Made by a program: the position numbers and the translations under genes
The notes under the pieces: model-generated
The model's database searches: none
Seen by the model: only the letters and a program-made list of their open reading frames with translations
What the model was told of the DNA's origin: nothing
In this document: piece after piece, positions 53,564 through 62,812 of the stretch
How positions within the stretch are numbered: the stretch's first letter is position 1
How the letters are laid out: every line of letters begins with the position of its first letter
Source of the DNA: Bacillota bacterium
GTDB lineage: Bacteria > Sysuimicrobiota > Sysuimicrobiia > Sysuimicrobiales > Segetimicrobiaceae
Direction of reading: 5' to 3'
Length of the DNA stretch: 64,000 nucleotides
Assembly: GCA_021324255.1 (NCBI GenBank)
Contig: JAJPJL010000130.1
Coordinates: 43,454 to 107,453, forward strand

Positions 53564-53869
53564 CGAACGACCCTCCCCGCTTACACCTCGTGATAGACCC
53601 CATCTTGCACCACTTCGGCCGCTGGGAGACCCTCCATTGTGTAGTTCCACAAGAACGGTAACACGCCGCTGATCGCCTTTGAAGTACTCCACCGACCTGT
53701 ATACGCGCCCTCTGGCGGCCAGACCGCTCATCCGCTTTGAGAGGCGATGGAGAACTATCGGGGCTGGCGCATTTCGTGACGGCGTGACCGCGGAGTCGGC
53801 TTACGTAGAGATGGCGACGGGAGGAGCGGACTCCGGCGTCAGCGATTAGACGGAGCCCGCCGTTTGAAA

Positions 53870-54350
53870 CTCCTGACCCTCCGCGTCGCCACCGGCATTA
53901 GTATCCTGTGTATGCCGCCGAGACGCAACATGCCAATACCGCGGGGATGATCAAGTTAACCGACAAAAAGGTGATCGCGATCGCGGCGAAACGGCCGGCC
54001 GGGGTTCGCCAGCGGAGCGGTCTTGGGGCGCGGACGCCCTCCGGATGCGCAATGCGGCATCAAGGGAAGGCTCCCGGGCAACATCATCGCCACGGTCATG
54101 AGCAGCCATCCGCCGGTGAAGACGGCCAGCCGTACCGCGGTGAGGCCCCCCACCGCCAACCTCGCGATGGCTGAGCAACGGCGCAAGGGTGAGGCGCCCC
54201 AGGCCGCGAGTACCACCCACGCGAAGAGCACGAACGTCTCGGCGATACTCTCGAAACTGGGCGTCCGCACGCGCGGAGAAGCCGTGAGGGAGGCGGTGCG
54301 GTCAGGCCTCGTCCGGTTCACCTCGGAGCGCCACGAGTAGCGTCCGGCAA
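53870..54350 (-). pseudogene. Degenerate membrane-protein gene, DUF2182-like
   Basis: Minus-strand sequence encodes ETFVLFAWVVLAAWGASPL, then FTGGWLLMTVAMMLPGSLPLM, the W..M..AMMLP pattern of the DUF2182 integral membrane family. The frame then ends soon after; another frame downstream carries a further hydrophobic stretch (FAAIAITFLSVNLIIPAVLAC). No single frame joins the parts and total length is well below family size (~250 residues). I read it as a decayed gene. The remaining part of 53564-54470 shows nothing else. Confidence 0.35.
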
Positions 54351-54470
54351 ATCCGATAACCCAAACGGTTGGTGTTAGCCGAACCCGCCGCCCGCGACCC
54401 TGAGCCCCGGCAACCGGGAGCACCGTCATGCTGATCCCGCAAGGGTCTCCGGGTTGGACCCATTACGGCT

Positions 54471-54547
54471 TGGCGCGCCCGGAGGGATTCGAACCCCCGA
54501 CCCGCTGCTTCGAAGGCAGCCGCTCTATCCGTCTGAGCTACGGGCGC
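54471..54547 (-). tRNA. tRNA-Arg (anticodon TCG)
   Basis: The minus strand folds as a full 77-nt tRNA with encoded CCA. The acceptor stem is GCGCCCG/CGGGCGC, the D arm is GCTCAGACGGATAGAGC, the anticodon stem GCTGC/GCAGC encloses the loop CTTCGAA (anticodon TCG, reading CGA), and the T arm GGGGGTTCGAATCCCTC follows. The discriminator is G. No neighbouring tRNA is present. Confidence 0.97.
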
Positions 54548-54794
54548 GTCGGACGACGAGTTGCCGAGGAGTACCGCGCCCTCGTCGTCGCGGTTCCCCT
54601 CGTTGTCGTGGTGATTACGACGTAAGTGTACCATAGCCCCTCGCGGACGATGAGCCCGACCGCGGCGTGCGCCCGAACACGATGCCCACGGCCGTCGTGA
54701 ATGGCGCGCCCGCCACGGTGCCGCGTATGTCCGCGGCTCGCCTGCGGGCGTGGGCGCCCTTGGGACGCGCCCTCGCCGCCCGCGGGATGGCACA

Positions 54795-55325
54795 CTACTG
54801 GCGCCGCACGACGGTGACGTACGTCACGACGTCCCATGCGTTGCGAACGCCGATGAAGATCAGCAACAGGACCGCCCCCGCGAGGATGAAGACCGCCTGC
54901 GCCGGCGCGGCGGGGAGCGCGATCGCACCCGCGGACAACGCTCCGTAGGCCACGAGGGGAAGAATCGTGTACCACATCCAATCCTCCAGGTCCGCGGTGT
55001 ACTCGGTCAGCCGCGTCGTCCGGCGCATCACGTGCGCGATGTACGCGACACCGCACAGGCCGATGAACGCGGTCACCACGCCGGCAGGCGTCACCGAACG
55101 CCACGGCATGAGGAGAATGGCCGACACCATCAGCGCACCCGCGAAATGCATGACCGTCGGCGTGCTGAACGTCGCGATGCCGTCGTGGGTGGCGCCGGAT
55201 CGCATTCGGTCGGTCACCAAGCTGATCACGACGAACATCAGTCCGGTCAGCGCCGCGGCCGACGAGCCGGTCATGACGTAGAAATTCGACCACGCGCTGA
55301 GGACCGGTGACGCGGTCTCAGGCAT
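54795..55325 (-). CDS. Uncharacterised integral membrane protein
   Basis: The 176-residue protein has four or five hydrophobic segments: NFYVMTGSSAAALTGLMFVV, VMHFAGALMVSAILLMPW, AGVVTAFIGLCGVAYIAHV, MWYTILPLVAYGALSAGAIA and AVFILAGAVLLLIFIGVRNA. I do not know a function. Similar small proteins with the N-terminal pattern FYVMTGSAAAALTGLMFV occur widely as hypothetical proteins. It overlaps the end of the amine-oxidase-like gene by 8 bp, so the two are co-translated. Confidence 0.8.
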   Translation of the reverse strand: MPETASPVLSAWSNFYVMTGSSAAALTGLMFVVISLVTDRMRSGATHDGIATFSTPTVMHFAGALMVSAILLMPWRSVTPAGVVTAFIGLCGVAYIAHVMRRTTRLTEYTADLEDWMWYTILPLVAYGALSAGAIALPAAPAQAVFILAGAVLLLIFIGVRNAWDVVTYVTVVRRQ

Positions 55326-56649
55326 CGCGCCCCCGGAAGGCCCCTGCTTCCAGCGCTGCCGCCGCCTCTATCGCGGCGCGCTCGCCGGTGTCCAGCGCAC
55401 CGTTCACCGTGCCGCTCTGACCGTCCGTCGAGGTGGCTTCCCCCGCGAAGAACAGCGTGCCGTCGATCGGAGCGCCGAGCGTCTCCCGAGCACACGCGCC
55501 CCCGACGGCAACGTAGCTGTACGCGCCGCGCGCGAACGGATCGCGGCTCCAATCGTGGGTGCGCCCGCCCTCGAACTCTTCGTGCGCGAGCTCGGGCTCG
55601 TTGAGCACCGCGCCAAAGCCCGCCCGCGCGCGCTCGATGAGCTCAGCCTCCGCCAGACCGCTGAGCGCGCCCGCCTGTGGACCGCCGGCCCAGGCCACCA
55701 CCAGCCTGCTGCGCAACGGCACCTGCGTCCAGTAGGCCGGGAACGGCTGCCCCTCGAAGCGAAAGAACGCGGCGTCGCGGAAGCGCCCGTTCTGTATACG
55801 CTCCCAGAATGCCGTCCGAAACCACAGGACGACCTTGACGGCCCGGCCCATCTCGATCGTCTCCAGCGCCTTGCGCTTGGCCGACGGGAGTCCGGGCTCG
55901 AACGCGACTGCTGCCTCGTCGCCGCCGCGGCGCAAAACGCCCGCGGGGAGCGTCAGGATCGCCGCGCGCGCCCGGACGGTCCGCCGGCCGCCGGCGCGGC
56001 TCGCTTCGGCGGTGACGGCGCCGCGACGCCACGAGAGGCGGCGCACGGTAGCCGACAGGCATATCTCGACGCCGGCCGCGACGCAGGCGTCGCGGAGGTA
56101 CTCGAACATCGGCCGGTACCCACCGACCGGCCGCGCGGCCGCAAAATCGACGCCCGAACGCCACTCCTCCGCGATCGCGCGCACGCTGGCGATCGCCGGG
56201 TCCGCGGCATCGAATCCCTCGACGAACGCGCGCGCGGCCGCCGCCGCCTGACGCGTCGCCGGGTCCCCTTCGCACCGGCGCAGGAACGTGTCCACGCTCT
56301 CATCGACGGCGAGCGTCCGGGCGGCGTCGAACAGGTTGGCGGCGAGGGTGAAATCCCCTTCGTGGCGCTTGAGCGCGCCGTCCGCGTAGGTCCACGTCTC
56401 GCCGGCCGCCTCGACCGCCGACAGTCCGGCGTCGCGGAGCAGCCGCCGTGTCAGCTCGGCTCGACCGTGAATGAACTCCGCGCCCAACTCGGCCGGCGTC
56501 CCACAACGCGCCGCTGAGTACGACCATACGCGGCCCCCGATGCGGTCGCGCGCCTCGAGCACGATGACGCGCAGCGGCCGCGCCGCGAGGCGTCGCGCCG
56601 CCGCCAAGCCCGCGGCCCCCGCGCCGATCACGATGACGTCTGCGTCCAT
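55318..56649 (-). CDS. Flavin monoamine oxidase family protein
   Basis: The 443-residue flavoprotein begins ADVIVIGAGAAGLAAARRL, then VIVLEARDRIGGRVWS (the GGR motif of amine oxidases) and AELGAEFIHG. The C-terminal FAD motif is GTLFFAGEATSTDGQSGTVNGALDTG. The substrate domain lies at ~80-300. Members oxidise amines, polyamines or amino acids, or desaturate carotenoids; the GEATS motif favours the amine-oxidase branch. It is followed by a coupled membrane-protein gene. Substrate unknown. Confidence 0.9.
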   Translation of the reverse strand: MDADVIVIGAGAAGLAAARRLAARPLRVIVLEARDRIGGRVWSYSAARCGTPAELGAEFIHGRAELTRRLLRDAGLSAVEAAGETWTYADGALKRHEGDFTLAANLFDAARTLAVDESVDTFLRRCEGDPATRQAAAAARAFVEGFDAADPAIASVRAIAEEWRSGVDFAAARPVGGYRPMFEYLRDACVAAGVEICLSATVRRLSWRRGAVTAEASRAGGRRTVRARAAILTLPAGVLRRGGDEAAVAFEPGLPSAKRKALETIEMGRAVKVVLWFRTAFWERIQNGRFRDAAFFRFEGQPFPAYWTQVPLRSRLVVAWAGGPQAGALSGLAEAELIERARAGFGAVLNEPELAHEEFEGGRTHDWSRDPFARGAYSYVAVGGACARETLGAPIDGTLFFAGEATSTDGQSGTVNGALDTGERAAIEAAAALEAGAFRGRDA

Positions 56650-56855
56650 GCGCGGGCGCTGTTCAGCAACCGCCTGGCGTCAACGACGGCGACGGACTCA
56701 TCCGACGGATCACGGCTCCCTCCTGTGGGGGAACGTCGCTGCGGCCGCGCTGAATCTTGGGCCGCGGGCGAGGATCGGCGAGACCGTACGGCAGCGCCCC
56801 GGCAAAACCCTCTGGAGCCAGGCGAGCGTCACGCGCGTGCGAGCCGCGTGGCGAC

Positions 56856-56861
56856 TATAAT
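56856..56861 (+). promoter_or_regulatory. Consensus -10 box very close to a start codon (possible leaderless mRNA)
   Basis: A perfect TATAAT ends 9 bp before the GTG at 56871. A transcript would start at about 56868, leaving 0-3 nt of leader. There is no TTGACA-like box at the usual distance and no Shine-Dalgarno between the box and the start. Confidence 0.5.
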
Positions 56862-56870
56862 TGGAATGAC

Positions 56871-58121
56871 GTGTTGACGCCCCTCCCCGCCCGGATCGAC
56901 GCCGACCGGCTGTGGTCGCGTCTCATGACCATGGCCGAGGTCGGCAAGACGACGGGCGGCGGGGTCTGCCGGCTCGCGTTGACCGACGAGGACCGGGCTG
57001 CCCGCGACCTGCTCGCGGAGTGGTTCGGAGCGGCGGGGCTCAGCGTGCGTGTCGACGACCTCGGCAACATGTACGGCCGGCGGGCCGGCGCCGATCCCGA
57101 CGCGCCGCCGGTGGTCTTCGGATCCCACCTCGATACCGTGCCGACCGGCGGCCGGTTCGACGGGGCCCTCGGCGTGCTCGGTGCCGTCGAGGTCGTGCAC
57201 GCGCTCAACGACGCGGGCTGCCGGACTCGCGCTCCCCTCGAGGTGGTCAACTGGACCAACGAGGAAGGCGCGCGCTTCCAGCCGGCGATGTTGGCCAGCG
57301 GCGTGCTCTTCGGCCCGCTGCCGTTGGAGGCGGCCTATGCCGCGCGCGACGCGTCGGGCCGGACGTTCGGGGAAGAGCTCGACCGGATCGGCTACCGCGG
57401 GAGCGCCGCCAACCGCCTCGCCCGATGCGCCGCGTACCTGGAACTGCACGTCGAGCAGGGGCCGGTCCTGGAGCGCGCCGGGACGCAGATCGGTGTCGTA
57501 GAGGGCGTTGAGGGCATCTCATGGAGCCGGGTGCAGATCCTGGGGCGCGCGGCGCACGCGGGCCCGACGCCGATGGCCGAGCGCCGGGACGCGCTGGTTG
57601 CGGCCGCGCGGCTTGTGCTGCTTCTGCGCGACGCCGCCGGGGCGCTTGGGACCGTCCGGCTCACCGTAGGACGCCTGGACGTGCTCCCAAACACCGTCAA
57701 CGTCGTGCCCGGCGCGGTCGAGATGACGCTCGACATCCGATCGCGGCGCGATGACGACCTGGAGGCGGCGCTGCGTGCGGCCGATCGAGTCTGCGGCGAC
57801 GTCGCGAGCGCCGACGATGTCACGGTGCGCCGCGCGGAGTTCTGGCGCAGCCCCGCCACGCCGTTTGCGGGACGGGTGATCGCAATCGTGGCCGGGGCCG
57901 CCGCGGGGCGAGGCTACACCGCGGCGCGCCTCTGGGCCGGAGCCGGGCACGATGCGAAATACGTCGCGGATCGGTTCCCGGCCGGCATGATCTTCGTGCC
58001 CAGCGCAGGTGGGCTCAGCCACAACGAAGAGGAATGGACCTCGCCGGAAGACTGCGCGCGCGGCGCGGCCGTGCTGCTCGACACGGTCCTCACGCTCGCC
58101 GAACTCGATCGCACCGCCTGA
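56871..58121 (+). CDS. Zn-dependent hydantoinase/carbamoylase family amidohydrolase (M20)
   Basis: From GTG 56871 the protein has 416 residues, the usual length for N-carbamoyl-L-amino-acid hydrolase, allantoate amidohydrolase and beta-ureidopropionase. Motifs are GSHLDTVPTGGRFDGALGVL (zinc His/Asp and bridging Asp), NWTNEEGARFQPAMLAS (catalytic Glu), ELHVEQGPVLE (zinc His and Glu), GRAAHAGPTPM, GAGHDAKYV and FVPSAGGLSHNEEEWT. It releases ammonia/CO2 from ureido compounds. A TTG follows directly after the GTG. It stands alone after a divergent gap and may be read from a leaderless transcript. Confidence 0.92.
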   Translation: MLTPLPARIDADRLWSRLMTMAEVGKTTGGGVCRLALTDEDRAARDLLAEWFGAAGLSVRVDDLGNMYGRRAGADPDAPPVVFGSHLDTVPTGGRFDGALGVLGAVEVVHALNDAGCRTRAPLEVVNWTNEEGARFQPAMLASGVLFGPLPLEAAYAARDASGRTFGEELDRIGYRGSAANRLARCAAYLELHVEQGPVLERAGTQIGVVEGVEGISWSRVQILGRAAHAGPTPMAERRDALVAAARLVLLLRDAAGALGTVRLTVGRLDVLPNTVNVVPGAVEMTLDIRSRRDDDLEAALRAADRVCGDVASADDVTVRRAEFWRSPATPFAGRVIAIVAGAAAGRGYTAARLWAGAGHDAKYVADRFPAGMIFVPSAGGLSHNEEEWTSPEDCARGAAVLLDTVLTLAELDRTA

Positions 58122-58205
58122 GCCGGCACGCCGCCAGCGGGCCGCGCGGACCGCCGGATCGCATGTGCCCCCGGCCCAGGCGAGCCTAACCGCGGAGGTG
58201 GAGGC

Positions 58206-58931
58206 GTGAAGGACGATCCGCCGGCCGCCGCCGGCTGGCGATTCGACGAACTCGGCCACGCCGGGGCGGAGCATCTGGACGCGGCGTATATCGCGGCCTA
58301 TGAGCGCAAGGCGGGCTACGATCCGGCCCCGGACGTCGCGCGATTCCGGGCGCTCGGCTTGGACCGCGCCGCCACGCTTGTCGACCTGGGATGCGGGACC
58401 GGCGTCTTTGCCCTCGCGATCGCGCCGTTCTGCCGCCGCGTGGTCGCGGTCGATGTGTCGCCGTCGATGATTGCCGCGCTGCGCTCACGCGCCGAGCACC
58501 AGGGCGTCACCAATCTCGAGCCTGTCCGGGCCGGGTTTCTCACGTATGCCCACCGGGGCCAGCCCGCGGACTTCGTCTTCTCCCGGCACGCGCTGCATCA
58601 TCTGCCGGACTTTTGGAAGGCGATCGCGCTTGCGCGCATTGCGCGCATCCTCCGCCCCGGCGGCGTCTTCCAGCTTCGCGACCTGTTCTACTCGTTCAGC
58701 CTGTTCGAGGCCGATCGGGCGCTGGAGGGGTGGCTCGGCCGGGCGTCGGAGCGACCGGACGTCGGGTGGACGCGCACGGAGCTGGAAACGCACATCCGCG
58801 AGGAGCATAGTACGTTCACCTGGCTCCTGGAAGCGATGCTCGAGCGGGCCGGCTTTGTCATCCGAGCCAGGGAGTACAGCGAGTCGCAGACCTATGCCGC
58901 GTACACGTGCACACGCGCGCCGCTGCGCTAA
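58206..58931 (+). CDS. Class I SAM-dependent methyltransferase
   Basis: Start is GTG 58206, 7 nt after GGAGG. The 241-residue protein has SAM motif I LVDLGCGTGVFALAIA (~59-74), the acidic strand-2 end VVAVDVSPSMIAAL, FVFSRHALHHLPDFWKAIAL (motif post-I) and LRPGGVFQLRDLF. It falls in the Methyltransf_11/25 type. The substrate, probably a small molecule, is unknown. The gap of 84 bp to the carbamoylase gene allows co-transcription. Confidence 0.92.
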   Translation: MKDDPPAAAGWRFDELGHAGAEHLDAAYIAAYERKAGYDPAPDVARFRALGLDRAATLVDLGCGTGVFALAIAPFCRRVVAVDVSPSMIAALRSRAEHQGVTNLEPVRAGFLTYAHRGQPADFVFSRHALHHLPDFWKAIALARIARILRPGGVFQLRDLFYSFSLFEADRALEGWLGRASERPDVGWTRTELETHIREEHSTFTWLLEAMLERAGFVIRAREYSESQTYAAYTCTRAPLR

Positions 58932-58985
58932 GAGGCCCGGGCGGCGCTGCCTCCCGCGCGTGGAGCGGCGCCGGGTCGTCCGGCG

Positions 58986-59717
58986 CTACGGCAACGGCGT
59001 AGCCGGGCGAGACCTGACCGACCCCCAGATCATGTCGTAGAGCTCCTCGGCGGGCCGCTCCGCGTTGACGGACAGCAGCAGGCCGCGGCGCCGATAGTGA
59101 TCGATCAACGGCGCCGTCTGCGCGCGATACACGCGAAATCGGTGCAGGGCCGTATCGGGGGCGTCGTCTCGCCGCGCCACGAGCTCCGCCCCGTCGAGGT
59201 CGCAGCGCCCCGCCGACCGCGGCGGTCGATAGTCCACGTGGTAAATGGCGCCGCAGATCGGGCACAACCGCCGCCCCGTGAGCCGCCGCAGCAGGATGTC
59301 TTCGCCGATCTCGAAGTACACGACGGCGTTGAGCGTACCGCCGCGGGACGCGAGGAAGCCGTCGAGCAGACCGGCCTGCGCGGGAGTTCGTGGGTAGCCG
59401 TCGAGCACCCACCCGGAGCCGCCCTCCGCCTGTGCGAGCGCGGCCTGAATCATCGCGTCGACGATCTCGTCGGGCACCAGATCGCCGGCCCGCATATAGG
59501 TGAGCGCTTTCCGGCCGTATTCCGTGTGGTCGCGGACCGCCTGGCGCAGGAGGTCGCCGGGCGAGATGTGGCGCATCCCCGCGCGCGCCTGGAGCGTCTT
59601 GGCGAGGGTCCCCTTGCCCGCGCCCGGGGGGCCCACAAACACGAGGCCGATCGCGGCGCGGCCGGCAGGACCGCTCCCCCCACCCGCGGACGCCGCACGA
59701 GTCAGGAACTCGGTCAT
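58986..59717 (-). CDS. adk: Adenylate kinase
   Basis: The 243-residue protein has the P-loop FVGPPGAGKGT (29-37) after a Gly/Ala-rich N-terminal extension of ~20 residues, AMP-site residues in GDLLRQAVRDHTEYG, GWVLDGYPRTPAQA, and a long LID domain with LCPICGAIYHV and GRCDLDGAEL. The three Cys plus Asp match the zinc-binding Cys3Asp LID of Gram-positive-type enzymes. It balances ATP + AMP and 2 ADP. It is not next to secY or ribosomal genes, so it may be a second copy. Confidence 0.93.
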   Translation of the reverse strand: MTEFLTRAASAGGGSGPAGRAAIGLVFVGPPGAGKGTLAKTLQARAGMRHISPGDLLRQAVRDHTEYGRKALTYMRAGDLVPDEIVDAMIQAALAQAEGGSGWVLDGYPRTPAQAGLLDGFLASRGGTLNAVVYFEIGEDILLRRLTGRRLCPICGAIYHVDYRPPRSAGRCDLDGAELVARRDDAPDTALHRFRVYRAQTAPLIDHYRRRGLLLSVNAERPAEELYDMIWGSVRSRPATPLP

Positions 59718-60013
59718 CGTTCGCCTCCGATCGTGGTCTCACGCACCCGTGAGACGGGAGTCTCGCGACGCAACCGGGCCGCGACTTGTGCGCTTCAAGC
59801 GTGCGACGGCGATTGTCCGGCACGCATCGATCTGATGCCCGCGCCAACCGCACCGTAGTTTTACCCGTGCCCGGCGGCGCTTGAATCCACAGAGGGGGTT
59901 CACGAGGCGGACCACCCCCCGGCGACCGGAGGGCTCCTCCGGCACCGCGCGAAACCAGAACCCGGTTTGGCCATCACTCGCGGGACCGCCGCGTCCGTGC
60001 AGAGGAGGAGATG

Positions 60014-60892
60014 ATGCCCACGAACGTCCGTGAGACCGTGGCGCAGGAGTACCGGTACGAGCTCTTAACCTGGCCCGAGATCAACGAGGCTGTCGCCATG
60101 AACAAGGTCGTCGTGTTGCCCGTCGGCTCGACCGAGCAGCACGCCCCGCATCTGCCGCTCGACGTGGATGCGAAACTGAGCTCCGCCGTCGCTTACGAGG
60201 CCGGCCGCCGGGCGCCGGAGGAGATGCTGGTCCTGCCGCCTGTCGCGTACGGATACTGCCACCACGTCATGGACTTCCCGGGCACGATCACCATCGAGCC
60301 CACAACGTTCGTCCGCTTCCTGCTCGACATCACACGCTCGGTCGCCTACCACGGCTTCAAGCGGCTCATCATCCTGAACGGACACGGTTCGAACCATCCG
60401 CTCGTGGAGGAAGCCGGCCGGCAGACGATCGTCCAGACCGACGCGCTGTGCGTGACCCTCAGCTGGTGGCAGCTGGTCGGCGCGTTCTGGAACAAGGAAC
60501 TCCGCACCTCGGTCGTCCCGGGCGGCTGCGCGCACGCCTGCGAGCTGGAGACGTCGATGTACCTGCACGTGGACCGGCCGCACGTTCGCGAGGCGCTGAT
60601 CGACGGACGGCTGCCGGAGTACATGCAGTTCCCCGGGGAGCACGAGTGGCACGTCACGGATCTGACCGCGGCGACGGGCCCCGCGACGCTCATCGAGTGG
60701 ACGTCGGCATACACGGAGACCGGGGTGATCGGGGAAGCGCACAAGGCCACGCCCGACAAAGGGCGCCGCGTCTTCGACCATGCCGTGACGCGGATGATCG
60801 CGCTGGTCCGTTGGTTGCGGAACCGGCCGGCCCCGCCGCGGCGGGACCATCACGCGCAAGCGCCGACGTTTGCGCTGCCGTTCGGCTGGTAG
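60014..60892 (+). CDS. Creatininase family amidohydrolase
   Basis: AGGAGG lies 5 nt before ATG 60014 (an ATG at 60011 is only 2 nt from it). The 292-residue protein has LPVGSTEQHAPHLPLDVDA with metal-binding Glu/His/Asp, YGYCHHVMDFPGTITI, LNGHGSNHPLVEEA (metal His) and GGCAHACELETSMYLH (metal Glu). These are the binuclear-metal ligands of creatininase and of the related F420/mycofactocin peptidases. Creatinine amidohydrolase activity itself cannot be concluded. It lies 24 bp from the converging DppC gene of the third uptake system. Confidence 0.9.
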   Translation: MPTNVRETVAQEYRYELLTWPEINEAVAMNKVVVLPVGSTEQHAPHLPLDVDAKLSSAVAYEAGRRAPEEMLVLPPVAYGYCHHVMDFPGTITIEPTTFVRFLLDITRSVAYHGFKRLIILNGHGSNHPLVEEAGRQTIVQTDALCVTLSWWQLVGAFWNKELRTSVVPGGCAHACELETSMYLHVDRPHVREALIDGRLPEYMQFPGEHEWHVTDLTAATGPATLIEWTSAYTETGVIGEAHKATPDKGRRVFDHAVTRMIALVRWLRNRPAPPRRDHHAQAPTFALPFGW

Positions 60893-60916
60893 GCGCGCCC
60901 CTGTCCCGGGGCGCCC

Positions 60917-61807
60917 TTAGAACAAGCGCAGCCGCGGATCGAGCAGATCGCGCAGGCCGTCGCCGAGCAGGTTGAATCCGAGCACGGTGATCGCGATGGC
61001 GCAGCCCGGCAGGACGGCGATCCAGGGGTCGATCAGCATGTATTGCCGGGCGTCGCTCAGCATGAGACCCCATGACGGCGTCGGGGGTTGGGTTCCGAGG
61101 CCGAGGAAGCTGAGCGCGGCCTCGGTAAGGATCGCCGTGGACAGCGACACGGTCGTCTGCACGAGCAGCGGCGCGGAGATGTTGGGCACCACGTGGCGCA
61201 GCATGATGGCGGGCGTCGAGACCCCGACCGCCCGCGCCGCCTCGATGTACGGGAGCTGCGCGACGGTCAAGGTCGGACCGCGCGCCACCCTCGCAAACGT
61301 GGGGGCGTACACGATCCCGATCGCCAGCATGACATTGGTGAGGCTGGGCCCGAGGACGGCGGTGATCGCGATGGCCAGCACCAGCGCGGGCAGCGCAAAG
61401 AGCACATCCATCGCGCGCATCGTCACGTTGTCGAGCCAGCCCCCGTAGAAGCCCGCGAGCAACCCCGCCGTGCCGCCGAGCGCCAGGGCGACGAGGACCG
61501 CGAGGACGCCGACATACAGCGACACGCGGGTGCCGAAGACCAGCCGGCTGAGCTCGTCCCGGCCCAGCTGGTCGGTGCCGGCGAGATACGGTCCTCCCGG
61601 CGCCAGCAGCGGCTTCGCGATCTGCGCCACGGGATTGTTCCACGCCAGCAGGGGGGCGGCCGCGGCGACGATGGCGACGGCGCCGACCACCGCGGCGCCG
61701 ATCATCGCCGGGGGCGTGCGGCGCAGCGCCCGCCACCACCGGACCCGGCTCCCGCGGGCGCCGAGCCAGGAGACGGCGGTGCGGGCGCCGGCGTGACCTT
61801 CAGCCAC
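60917..61807 (-). CDS. Peptide/nickel-type ABC transporter permease, DppC-like
   Basis: The 296-residue permease has the OppC start (WWRALRRTPPAMIGAAVVG), YLAGTDQLGRDELSRLVFG, the EAA loop LPYIEAARAVGVSTPAIML, ALSFLGLGTQPPTPSWGLML and FNLLGDGLRDLLDPRLRLF. It ends the third Dpp cluster, whose order is binding protein, DppB, DppC, with 9 bp between the permease genes. Confidence 0.93.
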   Translation of the reverse strand: MAEGHAGARTAVSWLGARGSRVRWWRALRRTPPAMIGAAVVGAVAIVAAAAPLLAWNNPVAQIAKPLLAPGGPYLAGTDQLGRDELSRLVFGTRVSLYVGVLAVLVALALGGTAGLLAGFYGGWLDNVTMRAMDVLFALPALVLAIAITAVLGPSLTNVMLAIGIVYAPTFARVARGPTLTVAQLPYIEAARAVGVSTPAIMLRHVVPNISAPLLVQTTVSLSTAILTEAALSFLGLGTQPPTPSWGLMLSDARQYMLIDPWIAVLPGCAIAITVLGFNLLGDGLRDLLDPRLRLF

Positions 61808-61816
61808 TGACGTGCA

Positions 61817-62764
61817 TCATTGATACCGGATCCTTGGATCGAGATACGTATAGGCGAGATCCACGGCCAGGTTCACCACGATGAACGTCAGGGCGAAGAG
61901 CATCACGGTCGCCTGTACGACCGGGTAATCCCGCTGGTAGACGCCGTTGAGGAGCATCCACCCCAGCCCCGGCAGGCCGAAGATCTGCTCCGTGATCACG
62001 ACGCCGCCGAGGAGGTATCCCATCTGCAGCCCCAGCACCGTGATGATGGGGATCAGCGCGTTGCGGAGCGCGTGACGCAGCAGGACGCCCGCGCGGGTCA
62101 CCCCTTTGGCCTGGGCCACCTTGACGTACTCCTGGCCGAGGACCTCGAGCATCGAGGACCGCGTCATGCGGACGACGACCGCCGCGAGGCCGAGCGCAAG
62201 GGAGAGGACCGGCAGGAACATCTGCTGCAGATCGACCCAGGGCTGCGTCCACGGCGGCACGTAGATGAGCGCGGGCAGCCAGTGAAACAGATAGGACGCG
62301 GCGATGATCAGCAGGACGGCGATCCAGAAATTGGGCAGGGACAGGCCGAGGAGCCCGATGACTTGCACGGCGGTCTTGACCCGCAGGCTGCCGGAAACGC
62401 TCGCGAGGATCCCGAGCGGAATCCCGACGCCGGCGACGCCGGCCACGGACAGCACCGCCAGCTCGATCGTGATCGGGAGCCGGGACACCAGCAGCTGCCC
62501 CACCGGCTGCCCCGATCGAAACGACCACCCGAAGTTGCCCCGCGCCATGCTGCCGAGCCAATACGCGTACTGGACCGGCAGCGGCCGGTCGAGCCCGAAC
62601 TCGTGCATCACCGCGGTGCGTTGCTCGGGGCTGAGCTGGCCTTCACCGCCGCCGAGGATATCGACGATCGTGCCCGGGATGAAATGGACGAGGAGGAAGA
62701 TGACGACCGAGACGCCGAGCAGCGCCACGACCGTCCACAGCCCGCGCCGGAGCAGGTATCGCAC
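61817..62764 (-). CDS. Peptide/nickel-type ABC transporter permease, DppB-like
   Basis: The 315-residue permease shows VVALLGVSVVIFLLVHFIPG with the TIVDILGGGEGQLSPEQR loop, GLDRPLPVQYAYWLGSMARGNFG, the EAA loop YVKVAQAKGVTRAGVLLRHAL and the C-terminus VNLAVDLAYTYLDPRIRYQ. It lies 48 bp after the binding-protein gene. Confidence 0.93.
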   Translation of the reverse strand: MRYLLRRGLWTVVALLGVSVVIFLLVHFIPGTIVDILGGGEGQLSPEQRTAVMHEFGLDRPLPVQYAYWLGSMARGNFGWSFRSGQPVGQLLVSRLPITIELAVLSVAGVAGVGIPLGILASVSGSLRVKTAVQVIGLLGLSLPNFWIAVLLIIAASYLFHWLPALIYVPPWTQPWVDLQQMFLPVLSLALGLAAVVVRMTRSSMLEVLGQEYVKVAQAKGVTRAGVLLRHALRNALIPIITVLGLQMGYLLGGVVITEQIFGLPGLGWMLLNGVYQRDYPVVQATVMLFALTFIVVNLAVDLAYTYLDPRIRYQ

Positions 62765-62812
62765 GCCGGTACGATGTGGCCGGGGCGCGCGGCCCCGGCC
62801 ACGGACCGCGGC

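Noticed and set aside
54471..54547. tRNA considered as a possible tRNA-Sec because of the nearby selenoprotein
   Set aside because: It has a normal 7-bp acceptor stem, short variable region and anticodon TCG, so it is tRNA-Arg.
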